NCBI GenBank assembly: GCA_000510425.1
Contig: AZKM01000018.1
Span: 108,843 to 172,842, forward strand
Direction: 5' to 3'
From: Eubacterium nodatum ATCC 33099
GTDB lineage: Bacteria; Bacillota; Clostridia; Peptostreptococcales; Anaerovoracaceae
Length of the DNA: 64,000 nt
Shown: positions 26,691 to 35,723 of the stretch, piece after piece
How the letters are laid out: every line of letters begins with the position of its first letter
Numbering within the stretch: position 1 is the stretch's first letter
Made by a program: the position numbers and the translations under genes
The notes under the pieces: model-generated
The model's database searches: none
Told to the model about the DNA's origin: nothing
The model's input: only the letters and a program-made list of their open reading frames with translations

Positions 26691-27878
26691 TTACCCAAAA
26701 TGCTTCATTGCATATTCCAATAAAACTTTCTTCTTATTTTCTATTCTTCCTGAAATTACTAAATTCAAAAGTTCTTCTAAAGCTATGCCAACGGCTTTTC
26801 CCTCCAGCCAGTCAAGATCTTTTCCGTTTATCTCAAGTTGATTCAAGCTGTAGCACTGTCCACTGTTCCTGATTCCATCAATAAAGCCGGGATTCTCACC
26901 ATTTAATATGGCTCCTGCTCTTGTTTCCTCATATCCATATTTCTTCATAGCCATTTTAATATGGGATTCAATGTCGGTAGTGCCAGATTCAGGGTCGGAC
27001 ATTTCTTTAGATAGTCTGTTGTTACCTACCTGTAGTTCTTTGCCTGCCAAGTAAATTTTTTCAGCTCTGTTCAAAATTTTCTTATTGATTTTCAGATTTT
27101 CAAAGTTCCCCGGCATTATTCCTGCAAACCTAATTGAAGCTTCCTTTGGCAAGTGATTTAATCTGCAGTTATTTCTAAAGTCTATGTTCAAAATATATTT
27201 TAAAATATCTCCATACCTGTGTATTGTTTCGTCTGCAAAGTCTCCCAAAATCAATTCCTCAAATTCTGAGGAAAGCCGCTCAGATGCAATTCGCTTCGCT
27301 ATATCTTTAAAGGCATATATAGCAGATTCTGTATTTTTTTCAATGGAAAATCCGAATTTAGATGCGAATCTCATAGCTCGAACAATCCTAAGTCCGTCCT
27401 CTGCAAAGCGTTTCTTTGGAGAACCTATTACTCTTATCTTTCCGGATTCCAAATCATCTAATCCTCCGAACAAATCAATCAGACCCCTTTTTCTATTAAA
27501 TGCCATTCCATTTATAGTAAAATCTCGTCTTGCAAGATCCTCTTCAACTTCTTCTGTAAAAATCACACCCGCAGGATGTCTTCCGTCATTGTAACTTGTT
27601 TCTCTACGAAAAGTTGTTATTTCATACAGACCGCCGGGAGCCTGTTTTTCGTAAACACCAATAGTCCCGAAACGCTCTCCCTTATCCACAATTTTGTATT
27701 CGCAGAAAATTCTCTTAATTTCCTCGGGGGTAGCCGAGGCTGCAATGTCCCAATCTTTTGGAATCAGTCCAAGCAAAATATCCCTTACACAGCCTCCGGC
27801 TATATAAGCTTCATAGCCCTCTGTTTCCAACATTTTTAATATTATATTTACTTTTTTAGGAATTACTATTTCTTTCAT
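26691..27878 (-). CDS. cca: CCA-adding tRNA nucleotidyltransferase
   Basis: 395 residues of the class II nucleotidyltransferase family. 'YIAGGCVRDILLGLIPKDWDI' holds the GGxVRD and DxD metal-binding motifs; 'RRDFTINGMAFN' and 'EDGLRIVRAMRFASKFGF' follow, and then a helical C-terminal part without an HD domain. It adds or repairs the 3' CCA of tRNAs; a poly(A)-polymerase paralogue has the same signatures and cannot be fully excluded. It has its own promoter. Confidence 0.9.
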   Translation of the reverse strand: MKEIVIPKKVNIILKMLETEGYEAYIAGGCVRDILLGLIPKDWDIAASATPEEIKRIFCEYKIVDKGERFGTIGVYEKQAPGGLYEITTFRRETSYNDGRHPAGVIFTEEVEEDLARRDFTINGMAFNRKRGLIDLFGGLDDLESGKIRVIGSPKKRFAEDGLRIVRAMRFASKFGFSIEKNTESAIYAFKDIAKRIASERLSSEFEELILGDFADETIHRYGDILKYILNIDFRNNCRLNHLPKEASIRFAGIMPGNFENLKINKKILNRAEKIYLAGKELQVGNNRLSKEMSDPESGTTDIESHIKMAMKKYGYEETRAGAILNGENPGFIDGIRNSGQCYSLNQLEINGKDLDWLEGKAVGIALEELLNLVISGRIENKKKVLLEYAMKHFG

Positions 27879-27947
27879 TGTTTTCTACATTCTCTCTTTT
27901 TGAAACAATATCTGACCACTATATATCCCTTAGATGTTTACGCTTTC

Positions 27948-27976
27948 ATTATGCAATATTAAAGAATATTTGTAAA
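27948..27976 (-). promoter_or_regulatory. Promoter of cca
   Basis: On the minus strand: -35 TTTACA (27971-27976), 17-base spacer, -10 CATAAT (27948-27953). Downstream of the ferritin terminator and pointing at cca. Confidence 0.6.
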
Positions 27977-28005
27977 CAAGAATGAAAACAAAATGAATAA
28001 TGCCT

Positions 28006-28049
28006 AAAAAGACGGCAGTTCAGAATAAAATCCGAACTGCCGTCTTTTT
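28006..28049. terminator. Strong terminator after the ferritin gene
   Basis: Perfect 16-base stem AAAAAGACGGCAGTTC / GAACTGCCGTCTTTTT with a 12-base loop, T-run on both strands. It ends ferritin transcription. Confidence 0.9.
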
Positions 28050-28092
28050 ATACTTTATCTTTCATTCCACAGCTATATTTTTCTTTGCTCTA

Positions 28093-28608
28093 TCAATCCA
28101 ATGTCAGTGACGGTGCCGAATAAACTCTGCCCGCCAGTTCCTGATCCAGCATATACAGCCCCTTTGCATCGGTTCCGAACATTTCCATCTTTTGGATAAG
28201 GTTGCTTGCATTATCTTCCTCTTCAACCTGTTCTTTTACGAACCAATCCAGAAACTGCATTGTTCGGAAATCCTTCAGTTCGTATGCAACTCCATATATA
28301 TTATTTATCAGAGATGTCACATAGCGTTCATGGGCAAGTGCTTCTTTTAGCGGATGCATGTGGTCTTTAAACTCCTGAGCAGGTTTTTCTATCGCCAGAA
28401 GATCAACTGTTTCACCGTTCATCTGCAAATACTTCAGCATAAGCATTGCATGATCCCTCTCTTCCTGAGCCTGAATCGTGTACCAGTTATTAAAACCGCT
28501 AAGCCCCTCGTCCTCGTAATAATTAGCAAATCCCAAGTACAAATATGCAGAGAAAAACTCCTTATTTACCTGAGTATTAAGTAATTCTTTAACTTTTTTA
28601 TCAAGCAT
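28093..28608 (-). CDS. ftnA: Ferritin (non-haem, FtnA type)
   Basis: Iron-storage protein that oxidises Fe(II) and stores it as mineral in a 24-mer shell. 171 residues in the four-helix bundle layout. Ferroxidase ligands are visible: Glu in 'NKEFFSAYLYLG', 'QAQEERDHAMLML' (Glu and His), and Glu/Gln residues in 'FVKEQVEEEDNASNL'. GGAGG precedes the ATG. It is monocistronic between terminator and its own promoter. Confidence 0.95.
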   Translation of the reverse strand: MLDKKVKELLNTQVNKEFFSAYLYLGFANYYEDEGLSGFNNWYTIQAQEERDHAMLMLKYLQMNGETVDLLAIEKPAQEFKDHMHPLKEALAHERYVTSLINNIYGVAYELKDFRTMQFLDWFVKEQVEEEDNASNLIQKMEMFGTDAKGLYMLDQELAGRVYSAPSLTLD

Positions 28609-28743
28609 AACTTTACCTCCATTTTAGCAAAAAATTTTAAAATTGTGCTTACTCCTATTCTTTTTCCAAGTTAAGGGGGAAACCGTGCCTATTTTTACTC
28701 TTATTCACGGGCGTTGGCAAAATCGGCACTAATCCACATCAAT

Positions 28744-28770
28744 ACTATACCTTTTCAGACTTTTTTTCAA
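28744..28770 (-). promoter_or_regulatory. Possible ferritin promoter in the 28609-29000 gap
   Basis: TATAGT (28744-28749) with TTGAAA (28765-28770) 15 bases upstream on the minus strand; the spacing is short. It would leave a leader of about 130 bases. Apart from this and the thiolase terminator, I see nothing convincing in the 390-base gap. Confidence 0.35.
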
Positions 28771-28915
28771 GGGTTGTGTTCCTGATTGATGGATTCCATT
28801 ACAAATTCTATTACATATGTTGCATGATAAATCACTATTCTCAGAGCAGATAATAGCGAATTGGGATCCGAAAATCGTAGTGTTTATGACAATGATTTCA
28901 ACATTTTCCATAATC

Positions 28916-28950
28916 AAAAAACGGCTTTCTCATAAGGAGTCAGCCGTTTT
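28916..28950 (-). terminator. Terminator of the thiolase gene
   Basis: Stem AAAACGGCT / AGCCGTTTT with a 15-base loop, then TTTTTGATT on the minus strand. It lies about 50 bases after the thiolase stop. Confidence 0.8.
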
Positions 28951-29000
28951 CCCAAAGCTATTTTGCAACAGCCTCTTTTTAATCTGCCGAGTTTATGAGA

Positions 29001-30185
29001 TTAGCACTTTTCTACGATAAGAGCTGTTCCCATTCCGCCGCCGATGCAAAGTGTAGCAAGACCTTTCTTCGCATCTTCTCTCTTCATCATCTCGTAAATC
29101 AAAGTGATGAGGATTCTGCAGCCTGATGCTCCGATTGGGTGACCGAGAGCGATAGCACCACCGTTTACATTCAGCTTTTCTGTGTCAAATCCAAGTTCCT
29201 TACCCACTGCAAGGGACTGAGCTGCAAACGCTTCATTTGCTTCATAAAGATCCATGTCAGCAATTGTCATGTCAGCCTTTTCCAGAGCTTTCTGTGAAGC
29301 AGGAACAGGTCCAACACCCATGATTGAAGGATCAACACCTGCTGATGCGTAGCTTACAATCTTAACCAAAGGTTTCAGACCCAGTTCTTCAGCCTTGTCT
29401 GCAGACATAACTACTACAGCGGCACCGGAATCATTGATACCTGACGCATTAGCAGCTGTAACAACACCGTCTTTCTTGAATGCAGGCTTTAACTTAGCCA
29501 TCTTTTCAATTGTCGCACCCATCTTAACATATTCGTCTGTATCAAATACGATTGGATCTCCTTTTCTCTGCGGGATTTCTACAGGAACGATTTCATCCTT
29601 GAATCTGCCTGCTTTGATGGCCGCTTCCGCCTTCTGCTGTGAAGCCAGAGCAAATTCATCGAGTTCTTCCCTTGTCAGTCCCCATTTTTCTGCAACATTT
29701 TCTGCAGTGATACCCATGTGGTATCCGTTAAATGCGTCCCACAAGCCATCGTTAACCATCATATCAACCATGTTAGTGTTACCCATTCTCTGTCCCCATC
29801 TGGCTGCAGGCATTGCGTATGCAGTTGCTGACATATTTTCAGCTCCACCGGCAACGATGATGTCAGCATCGCCGGCTTTGATGATCTGAGCAGCAAGCTC
29901 AACAGCTCTCAGACCGGAGCCGCAAACCTTATTGATTGTCATCGCAGGAACTTCCTTAGGAATACCGGCATCCAAAGTCATCTGTCTTGCCACATTTTGA
30001 CCCAGACCGCCCTGAAGAACATCACCCATGATAACTTCTTCTACCTGCTCAGGCTGAATTCCTGCCCTTTTGATAGCCTCTTTGATTACAATTTTTCCAA
30101 GTTCTCTAGCAGAAACACCTTTAAGTGAACCACCATAGGATCCAATAGCTGTTCTAGCAGCACCAACGATTACTACATCTTTCAT
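29001..30185 (-). CDS. thlA: Acetyl-CoA C-acetyltransferase (thiolase)
   Basis: Condenses two acetyl-CoA to acetoacetyl-CoA, the first step of butyrate-type fermentation, or the reverse. 394 residues. Acyl-accepting Cys88 in '[10 protein letters not shown]', His in 'GHPIGASG' and the second Cys in '[10 protein letters not shown]' are intact. AGGAGG precedes the start. It is a single-gene unit; hbd for the next step lies 4 kb upstream in its own unit, while crt, bcd and etfAB are not in the window. Confidence 0.96.
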   Translation of the reverse strand: MKDVVIVGAARTAIGSYGGSLKGVSARELGKIVIKEAIKRAGIQPEQVEEVIMGDVLQGGLGQNVARQMTLDAGIPKEVPAMTINKVCGSGLRAVELAAQIIKAGDADIIVAGGAENMSATAYAMPAARWGQRMGNTNMVDMMVNDGLWDAFNGYHMGITAENVAEKWGLTREELDEFALASQQKAEAAIKAGRFKDEIVPVEIPQRKGDPIVFDTDEYVKMGATIEKMAKLKPAFKKDGVVTAANASGINDSGAAVVVMSADKAEELGLKPLVKIVSYASAGVDPSIMGVGPVPASQKALEKADMTIADMDLYEANEAFAAQSLAVGKELGFDTEKLNVNGGAIALGHPIGASGCRILITLIYEMMKREDAKKGLATLCIGGGMGTALIVEKC

Positions 30186-30260
30186 TTTGCATACCTCCTA
30201 TAAATTAAAGCGTATAATAAGCAAATTATTGCCAATACTTTTGAAACATTATTCATAAAT

Positions 30261-30289
30261 ATTTTACTACATGAATATTAAAAAATCAA
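30261..30289 (-). promoter_or_regulatory. Promoter of the thiolase gene
   Basis: -35 TTGATT (30284-30289), 17-base spacer, -10 TAAAAT (30261-30266) on the minus strand. An inverted repeat ATTCAT...ATGAAT overlaps the -10 and spacer; it does not match the Rex consensus. Confidence 0.6.
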
Positions 30290-30400
30290 GATAATAGCCT
30301 TACTTTATTACGCAAAAGTCTTCACTTTATTCCCCTCTTTTATTAGCTGAAAGTTTACAGTCCCATTTCCTGAAAAACTCAGTTTTCCGAGACAAATTTT

Positions 30401-31150
30401 TCACTCGACGAGAGCTCCAAGGTTTCCCATAATGTCGTAAGCCGTTTCATCACAGGTCACCGGAGTTATGGACACATAATGATTTGCTATGCTTACTGTG
30501 TCGGTATCATCACCGTCATCATCATCTATCACCGTATCTCCATCCAAAAGATACTCACCATTTTCCTGCAAATAGAAGCTGTCATCATAATGCCTTCCTC
30601 CTATTCTGGTTATTCGACTTCCTCTAATCTCCTCTGACGGCAAGTCGGGAACATTGATGTTAAGATATTTTCCTCCGGGCAAACCGAATTCTGCTATATA
30701 ATCCACCATTTTCTTTGCCCAAAGGCAAGCCGTATCGTAGTAGCCGGGACTATGGCTGTCTACAGAAACGGCAACGGCAGGATAACCCTCAAGAGCTGCC
30801 TCTATAACAACCCCAACGGTGCTGGAATAATGAATATCTCTGCCTAAATTTCCCCCTAAATTTACACCGCCAAAAACCATATCAAATTTGATACCTTTAT
30901 GTGCAAAAAACTCAAGACCCGCTTTCGTACAATCTACCGGAGTTCCGGTGGTCACAATGCCTTCCTTTGCTCCGTCAAAATGACAATGCTCTATTTTGAT
31001 GGTTTCTCCCAAAGTTATAGATCTGCTTGAGCCGCTTCTCTCAGAGTCCGGTGCACACACATAAACACTTCCTTTTTCAGACAAAGCTTTTACCAGTTCA
31101 CTTAATCCCTTTGCATTTATCCCATCATCATTTACAACCAGTATGTTCAT
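30401..31150 (-). CDS. surE: 5'/3'-nucleotidase SurE
   Basis: Metal-dependent phosphatase of nucleoside monophosphates, often linked to stationary-phase survival. 249 residues. N-terminal 'ILVVNDDGINAKGL' holds the metal-binding Asp pair, 'APDSERSGSSRSIT' the next ligand Ser, and 'GVNLGGNLGRDIHYSSTVG' the Asn and substrate loop. Its ATG overlaps the sirtuin stop (TAATG), so it is translated from the same message. Confidence 0.95.
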   Translation of the reverse strand: MNILVVNDDGINAKGLSELVKALSEKGSVYVCAPDSERSGSSRSITLGETIKIEHCHFDGAKEGIVTTGTPVDCTKAGLEFFAHKGIKFDMVFGGVNLGGNLGRDIHYSSTVGVVIEAALEGYPAVAVSVDSHSPGYYDTACLWAKKMVDYIAEFGLPGGKYLNINVPDLPSEEIRGSRITRIGGRHYDDSFYLQENGEYLLDGDTVIDDDDGDDTDTVSIANHYVSITPVTCDETAYDIMGNLGALVE

Positions 31151-31878
31151 TAAAGTTTCATTACCTTTCCTATAGAGTCATGAATTACCAGATTCGCCCT
31201 GCTATCATAAGGCGTTTCATCCTTATTTATTAAAACAAGATTTTTCCCGTTAAAGTAATTTATCAGCCCGGCGGCAGGGTAAACAATCAAAGATGTTCCT
31301 CCTATGATCATTAAATCCGCTTTAGAAATAGCATCAACTGCACCGCCTATTACCTCATTATTGAGAGCTTCTCCATATAAAACCACATCCGGCTTAATAG
31401 TACCGCCGCAACTGCATTTCGGTATTCCTCTAACACAATTATCATCATTCATAATGTATTCCAGTCCATAGCCTTTACCACAATTTTGACAAAAGTTCCT
31501 CAGCACGCTGCCATGAAGTTCATACACATTCTTGCTTCCGGCTTTCTGATGAAGTCCATCTATGTTCTGGGTTATTACGGCCTTGAGTTTACCTTCTCTT
31601 TCCAGCTTTGCAAGGGCAAAATGGGCATCATTCGGTTCAGCCTTCTCATGAATCAGATTTTCTTTATAGTACATATAAAAAGTTTCGCAGTGTTTATCAT
31701 AAAAACCCCTAGAAAGCATCGTTTCCGGAGAATACCCATATACCTTCTGTGCATGATAAAGTCCCTTTTCCGAACGGAAGTCGGGAATCCCGCTTTCCGT
31801 GGAAACTCCGGCGCCACCAAAAAATACAATACTGTTGCTTGCATCTATAAGCTCTTTTAATCTGGAATCCATAATCAA
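31150..31878 (-). CDS. cobB: NAD-dependent protein deacylase (sirtuin)
   Basis: Removes acetyl or other acyl groups from lysines using NAD. 242 residues. NAD-binding 'GAGVSTESGIPDFRS' and 'TQNIDGLHQKAG', catalytic His122 in 'YELHGS', and the structural zinc pairs Cys130/133 and Cys155/157 are present. It sits between the flavoprotein gene and surE in a minus-strand operon. Acyl-CoA-producing genes surround it, so control of metabolic enzymes is plausible. Confidence 0.95.
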   Translation of the reverse strand: MIMDSRLKELIDASNSIVFFGGAGVSTESGIPDFRSEKGLYHAQKVYGYSPETMLSRGFYDKHCETFYMYYKENLIHEKAEPNDAHFALAKLEREGKLKAVITQNIDGLHQKAGSKNVYELHGSVLRNFCQNCGKGYGLEYIMNDDNCVRGIPKCSCGGTIKPDVVLYGEALNNEVIGGAVDAISKADLMIIGGTSLIVYPAAGLINYFNGKNLVLINKDETPYDSRANLVIHDSIGKVMKL

Positions 31879-31895
31879 ACTCCTTTCTTTACCCT

Positions 31896-32528
31896 TTACT
31901 TTCTTTTTATGAATTTGCGTGCCTCCCGTTCTCTGCGTTTCTTTGTTCCGGGCTTCATCACCGAATACCCGAAAGTTCCCAGAGGCTTTCTCTTCAGGGC
32001 AAAATATTCGCCGTGGCTGTAACTCACAAGACCTGCTTCATCCAAACAAAATCGATTTCTGTTGTCGAACAAAATTTTATCACCGTGAACCGATACAATC
32101 TCTGCAATAAACATATCATGACTACCCAGTTCTTTAACTTCCCTTACTATACATTCTATATTGACCGGTGACTCTTTCACCAAAGGTGCTCTCACCTTAT
32201 CTGCAGCAATTCCGGTAAAACCGCACACTTTGAACTTGTCTACGTCTTTTCCGGATTTTACACCACAAAAGTCGGTTTCTCTGACAATATCTTCTGTAAC
32301 TAAGTTTATTACAAAAGCTTTTGACTTTGTAATCATACTGTGAGAATACCGAGATTTTTTAACGGACACATAGGTCATAGGCGGATCACTGTTGATAATA
32401 CCTGTCCATGCAATAGTTATAAGATTGTCCCTTTCTCCGTCACTGCAGGATACCAGAACAACCGGAAGCGGATTAAGCATGGTTCCCGGTTTCATGATAA
32501 CCTTCTCCGGGTTTTCTGAATTTCTCAT
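31896..32528 (-). CDS. Flavin reductase-like FMN-binding protein
   Basis: 210 residues of the flavoredoxin/flavin-reductase domain family: 'PGTMLNPLPVVLVSC', 'NLITIAWTGIINSDPPMTYVSV', 'FVINLVTE'. The basic C-terminal tail ('KKRREREARKFIKRK') is unusual for a cytosolic flavoprotein and may contact nucleic acid or membrane. Its ATG overlaps the thrH stop by one base, so it is in the thrH-flavoprotein-cobB-surE operon. Substrate is unknown. Confidence 0.88.
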   Translation of the reverse strand: MRNSENPEKVIMKPGTMLNPLPVVLVSCSDGERDNLITIAWTGIINSDPPMTYVSVKKSRYSHSMITKSKAFVINLVTEDIVRETDFCGVKSGKDVDKFKVCGFTGIAADKVRAPLVKESPVNIECIVREVKELGSHDMFIAEIVSVHGDKILFDNRNRFCLDEAGLVSYSHGEYFALKRKPLGTFGYSVMKPGTKKRREREARKFIKRK

Positions 32529-33127
32529 CAGAGTGCCTCTTTAATAGCTTCTAAAAGTTCATCATATTCTTCATACGCAGGCAACTCAGGATGCTCCTTT
32601 TTAATTTCGTCTGTACTTTTAAACAGAAATCCTGCCTTACTTGCTTCAATCATCCCCAGGTCATTGTGACTGTCTCCACTTGCAATGGTTTCATATCCTA
32701 TGGATTGAAGTGCCTTAACCGTACTGTATTTGGACTTCTCGACCCTCATTTTGAAGTCGGTAATCTTACCGTCTTCCGCAACCTCCAAAGTATTGCACAT
32801 AATAGTCGGCCAACCCAGTTTTTCCATAAGGGGTTTTGCAAACTGTTCAAATGTATCACTCAGTATAATAACCTGTGTTTCCCTGCGCAATGCGTCCAGA
32901 AACTCCTTTGCACCCGGCATCGGATCAATCTTTGCAATGGTTTCTTGAATTTCTTTCAGTCCTAAGCCATTCTCTCGTAAAATATTCAATCTGTATTCCA
33001 TCAGTTTATTGTAATCAGGTTCATCTCTGGTAGTTCTCTTAAGTTCGGGAATACCTGTTACTTCTGCAAACGCCACCCAGATTTCCGGTACAAGTACACC
33101 TTCCATATCTAAACAAACCATATTCAT
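32528..33127 (-). CDS. thrH: ThrH-type phosphoserine phosphatase / homoserine phosphotransferase
   Basis: HAD-family enzyme that hydrolyses phosphoserine and can pass the phosphate to homoserine. The N-terminal 'VCLDMEGVLVPEIWVAFAE' is almost the ThrH signature, with the nucleophile Asp and the acid one codon apart by Met-Glu (DMEG); 'ILSDTFEQF' and 'ASGDSHNDLGMI' supply motifs II and IV. I chose the ATG at 33127 (199 residues) since AAAGGTGG lies upstream; the GTG at 33139 overlaps that site. It heads the operon. Confidence 0.9.
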   Translation of the reverse strand: MNMVCLDMEGVLVPEIWVAFAEVTGIPELKRTTRDEPDYNKLMEYRLNILRENGLGLKEIQETIAKIDPMPGAKEFLDALRRETQVIILSDTFEQFAKPLMEKLGWPTIMCNTLEVAEDGKITDFKMRVEKSKYSTVKALQSIGYETIASGDSHNDLGMIEASKAGFLFKSTDEIKKEHPELPAYEEYDELLEAIKEAL

Positions 33128-33320
33128 AATAATCGCCACCTTTCTCCAGCTTGGGTCAAACCTTTATCTCCAGGCTTTTAATAATAGTTAATGCATGCCG
33201 GACAAACCCTAAAAACTGATGTTTTCAATCGGTTAAAAGTTTTCAAGGCTTGCCGGAAAATAATACTTACAAAATACTTTAATAGTTTATATCAGCAGTG
33301 TCAAGTTGTTTGTGTCAAAA
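33128..33320 (-). other. Leader and promoter region of the thrH operon
   Basis: The gap between thrH and the hbd terminator should hold the thrH promoter. The best candidate is TTGTCC, 16 bases, TATTAA around 33180-33210 on the minus strand, which is weak. I see no other structure. Confidence 0.3.
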
Positions 33321-33363
33321 AGCACCGGTGCAGTCTACACATTATGTGACTCTGCCCGGTGCT
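33321..33363 (-). terminator. Terminator of hbd
   Basis: Stem AGCACCGG / CCGGTGCT with an inner imperfect stem (GTC..ACAC / GTG..GAC), followed on the minus strand by TTTTTGACAC. It lies 90 bases after the hbd stop. Confidence 0.85.
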
Positions 33364-33452
33364 CTAAATTGACTTAATTCAAATTATTATCAGAACGCTA
33401 GGTAACACGATCTATATTTTCCCCGGCGTTTTTAGTCTTATTGGCTCTTTCT

Positions 33453-34301
33453 CTATCTGCTGTAATCGAAGAATCCTGCGCCGCTCTTCATTCCAAGTTT
33501 TCCTGCAGCTACCATCTGGCGAAGCAAGATGTTTGGACGATACTTAGGATCACCAAATTCTGTGTACAACACTTCCATGATTGCCAGGCAAACATCAAGC
33601 CCAATCAAATCACCCAATGCCAAAGGTCCCATAGGATGATTGCAGCCAAGCTTCATTGCTGTATCAATATCTGCAGCTGACGCAATTCCTTCATTGTAAA
33701 TTCCGATTGCTTCATTGATCATAGGAATCAAAACTCTATTTACTACAAACCCCGGAGCTTCTTTAACCTGAACAGGAGTCTTACCCAGTTCAACAGCAAG
33801 ATCTGTGACAATCTTGTTAGTTTCTTCTGAAGTCAATAAACCGTTGATAACTTCAACCAGTTTCATTGCAGGAACAGGGTTAAAGAAGTGCATTCCGATA
33901 ACCTTGTCAGGCTTTGATGTAGCCATTGCAATATCGGTAATTGACAGTGAAGAAGTATTTGATGCAATGATGCAGTCAGGTCCTGTCAGCTCATCAACTT
34001 CCTTAAGAAGAGCCTTCTTTGCTTCCTTATCTTCTGTTGAAGCTTCAATAATCATGTCCACGTCCTTGATAATGCTGAGTTCTGTTGAACCGCTAATTCT
34101 TGCAAGAATCGCTGCCTTATCCTCTTCAGTGATTTTTTCCTTGGTAACCATCTTTGTCAGAGCTTTTTCTACTTTGGCAATTCCCTTATCGATGGAAGCC
34201 TGATGTCTGGCTCTCATAACCACTTCGTAGCCGTTCTGAGCCAATACCTGCACGATTCCCGCACCCATTGTGCCGGTTCCTAGTACGCCAATCTTCTTCA
34301 T
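33453..34301 (-). CDS. hbd: 3-hydroxybutyryl-CoA dehydrogenase
   Basis: Reduces acetoacetyl-CoA to 3-hydroxybutyryl-CoA in the butyrate pathway. 282 residues, the usual length. NAD-binding '[20 protein letters not shown]', the catalytic His in '[17 protein letters not shown]', and '[15 protein letters not shown]' are intact. AGGAGG precedes the ATG. It is a single-gene unit with a good promoter and a Rex-like operator just downstream of the start site, which would tie it to the NADH/NAD ratio. Confidence 0.96.
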   Translation of the reverse strand: MKKIGVLGTGTMGAGIVQVLAQNGYEVVMRARHQASIDKGIAKVEKALTKMVTKEKITEEDKAAILARISGSTELSIIKDVDMIIEASTEDKEAKKALLKEVDELTGPDCIIASNTSSLSITDIAMATSKPDKVIGMHFFNPVPAMKLVEVINGLLTSEETNKIVTDLAVELGKTPVQVKEAPGFVVNRVLIPMINEAIGIYNEGIASAADIDTAMKLGCNHPMGPLALGDLIGLDVCLAIMEVLYTEFGDPKYRPNILLRQMVAAGKLGMKSGAGFFDYSR

Positions 34302-34353
34302 TTTGAAACCTCCTATTGCGATTTATGCAAATGCTTTGTTTTAATAAAATAAG

Positions 34354-34371
34354 TTGTTAAAAAATTAACTT
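34354..34371 (-). promoter_or_regulatory. Rex-like operator upstream of hbd
   Basis: TTGTTAA-AAAA-TTAACTT on the plus strand matches the clostridial Rex consensus TTGTTAANNNNTTAACAA except in the last two bases. It lies about 8-25 bases after the expected transcription start, a position suited to repression. Confidence 0.6.
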
Positions 34372-34385
34372 TTTCTTATACACAG

Positions 34386-34413
34386 ATTATAACACAATAT
34401 ATGCTAAAGTAAA
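34386..34413 (-). promoter_or_regulatory. Promoter of hbd
   Basis: On the minus strand: -35 TTTACT (34408-34413), 16-base spacer, consensus -10 TATAAT (34386-34391). The leader to the hbd ATG is about 80 bases and contains the Rex-like site. Confidence 0.7.
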
Positions 34414-34534
34414 GACCATTTATAAAAAACAATACTCTATTTTATATAAATATCCATTGGGACATTTAAATTGCTTATTCACTACTATCAATAGTCCACG
34501 AGAATTCAACGGTTTCAATAATTTCAAAATCAAT

Positions 34535-35638
34535 CTATGAATTTTCTGAAATGTAACGGCTAATCCCATTTGAAATTTGAAAAAATGCCATCATTTCACC
34601 AATATTTTCTTCATCAAACCGGTTTATAGAAATTTTAAATCTTTTATTTTTATTAGCAGAATCGCGATAAAAGGATTCTTGCTTTTCTTTAACCAACTGA
34701 CTCAGGGTGCCTTCTATGCTTGCACCGGGGAATACAGGTGTCATAATATCTACATTCTCTTCATTGCAGAAAATATGTGTCTGAAAAGCACTTTGTCTAA
34801 TAGTATCCAGCTGACCCGGAGCATACACCGCTCTTGCATCAATGCCAAGTTTCCTATGCAAACCGCAAATCCAATCTGCCGTTTCTGAAAATTCATTTTG
34901 CCAAAAGATTATATCTTCAGCTCGCCCATGGGTTCTTGTAATGTCGGCTAGAAGGATGCTGTATCTGTCACCGTCCAGATCCCACATAGTATTGGTGAGA
35001 ACTGCCTTAAAACCTCTTAGAAAATTCTCCGTATTAGCCCCGGAAACAGCCACGGGAAAAATCACAGCTTCTGTATTCAAGGCGTTTTCTTCCTCTATAT
35101 CCGCAGGAAGAAGTCTTAACTGTGCAGCCCCTTCAGATGCTGTTTTCGGAAAGAAATCGGCATTTTTGCCGGTTATAATAACGATTTTTTTCGCAAATTC
35201 TTCAGTTCCACAGCGTTTTTTGATTATTTCCCTTACTATGGAAAACCCTGCAATCTGCTCAACCGGTTCCTCCTTACAGGAAATTCCGATAAGTCCGATA
35301 CTCCGATTCTCAACGGAATTTAAAATTTCTCCGTACACACTTGGTGATAGGGTATCTCCCAATAAAATAATATTATCTGTACTATCGCAGCTTCTTAAAA
35401 TTCCTTTAATTCCGGATAATATACAGCCACCGGCTACGACAAATATTTTCTCACATGAGAATCTCAATGCATCAATAGACCGGGCTAAGTCTTTATCTAT
35501 TTTTTCAGAACCGGGCGTTATCCCATCCGTTACCCAACTTGAAGTCCAGAGATAATCAAGTGCTTCACCGCTTAAATCTCCATATCCGGCTGCAATTTCC
35601 TTTTCCTCTGAAAATGAACTGTCCAATCTGATATTCAT
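34535..35638 (-). CDS. Glucose-6-phosphate-isomerase-like protein lacking active-site motifs
   Basis: 367 residues. The order and spacing of blocks resemble glucose-6-phosphate isomerase (two SIS domains): 'VAGGCILSGIKGILRS' where PGI has GGSxLG, 'IGLIGISCKEEPVEQIAGF' where PGI has the SKSGTTxE sugar-phosphate loop, 'TASEGAAQLRLLPADIEEEN' where PGI has the G-G-R-F-S region, and 'WQNEFSETADWI' where PGI has QxxxESxGK. In each case the catalytic or phosphate-binding residues are changed. It is also about 80 residues shorter than usual. It may be a regulatory or degenerate paralogue. The family call is from pattern only. Confidence 0.55.
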   Translation of the reverse strand: MNIRLDSSFSEEKEIAAGYGDLSGEALDYLWTSSWVTDGITPGSEKIDKDLARSIDALRFSCEKIFVVAGGCILSGIKGILRSCDSTDNIILLGDTLSPSVYGEILNSVENRSIGLIGISCKEEPVEQIAGFSIVREIIKKRCGTEEFAKKIVIITGKNADFFPKTASEGAAQLRLLPADIEEENALNTEAVIFPVAVSGANTENFLRGFKAVLTNTMWDLDGDRYSILLADITRTHGRAEDIIFWQNEFSETADWICGLHRKLGIDARAVYAPGQLDTIRQSAFQTHIFCNEENVDIMTPVFPGASIEGTLSQLVKEKQESFYRDSANKNKRFKISINRFDEENIGEMMAFFQISNGISRYISENS

Positions 35639-35723
35639 AATCTGTCACCTTATTTCTTCCAAAGAATTAAATGCTCTCATAAAATCTTTTAAATTCTTTT
35701 TATTTAAAGATCTGATTAGTCTT

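Noticed and set aside
28820..28860. Fur-like sequence upstream of ferritin
   Set aside because: TGATAAATCACTATTC matches only part of the Fur box and is distant from the candidate promoter.
28729..28917. 62-codon minus-strand frame with a Cys cluster (CNICNRIC)
   Set aside because: It starts inside the thiolase terminator, has no ribosome site and would overlap the likely ferritin promoter. The Cys spacing looked like a metal site but nothing else supports it.
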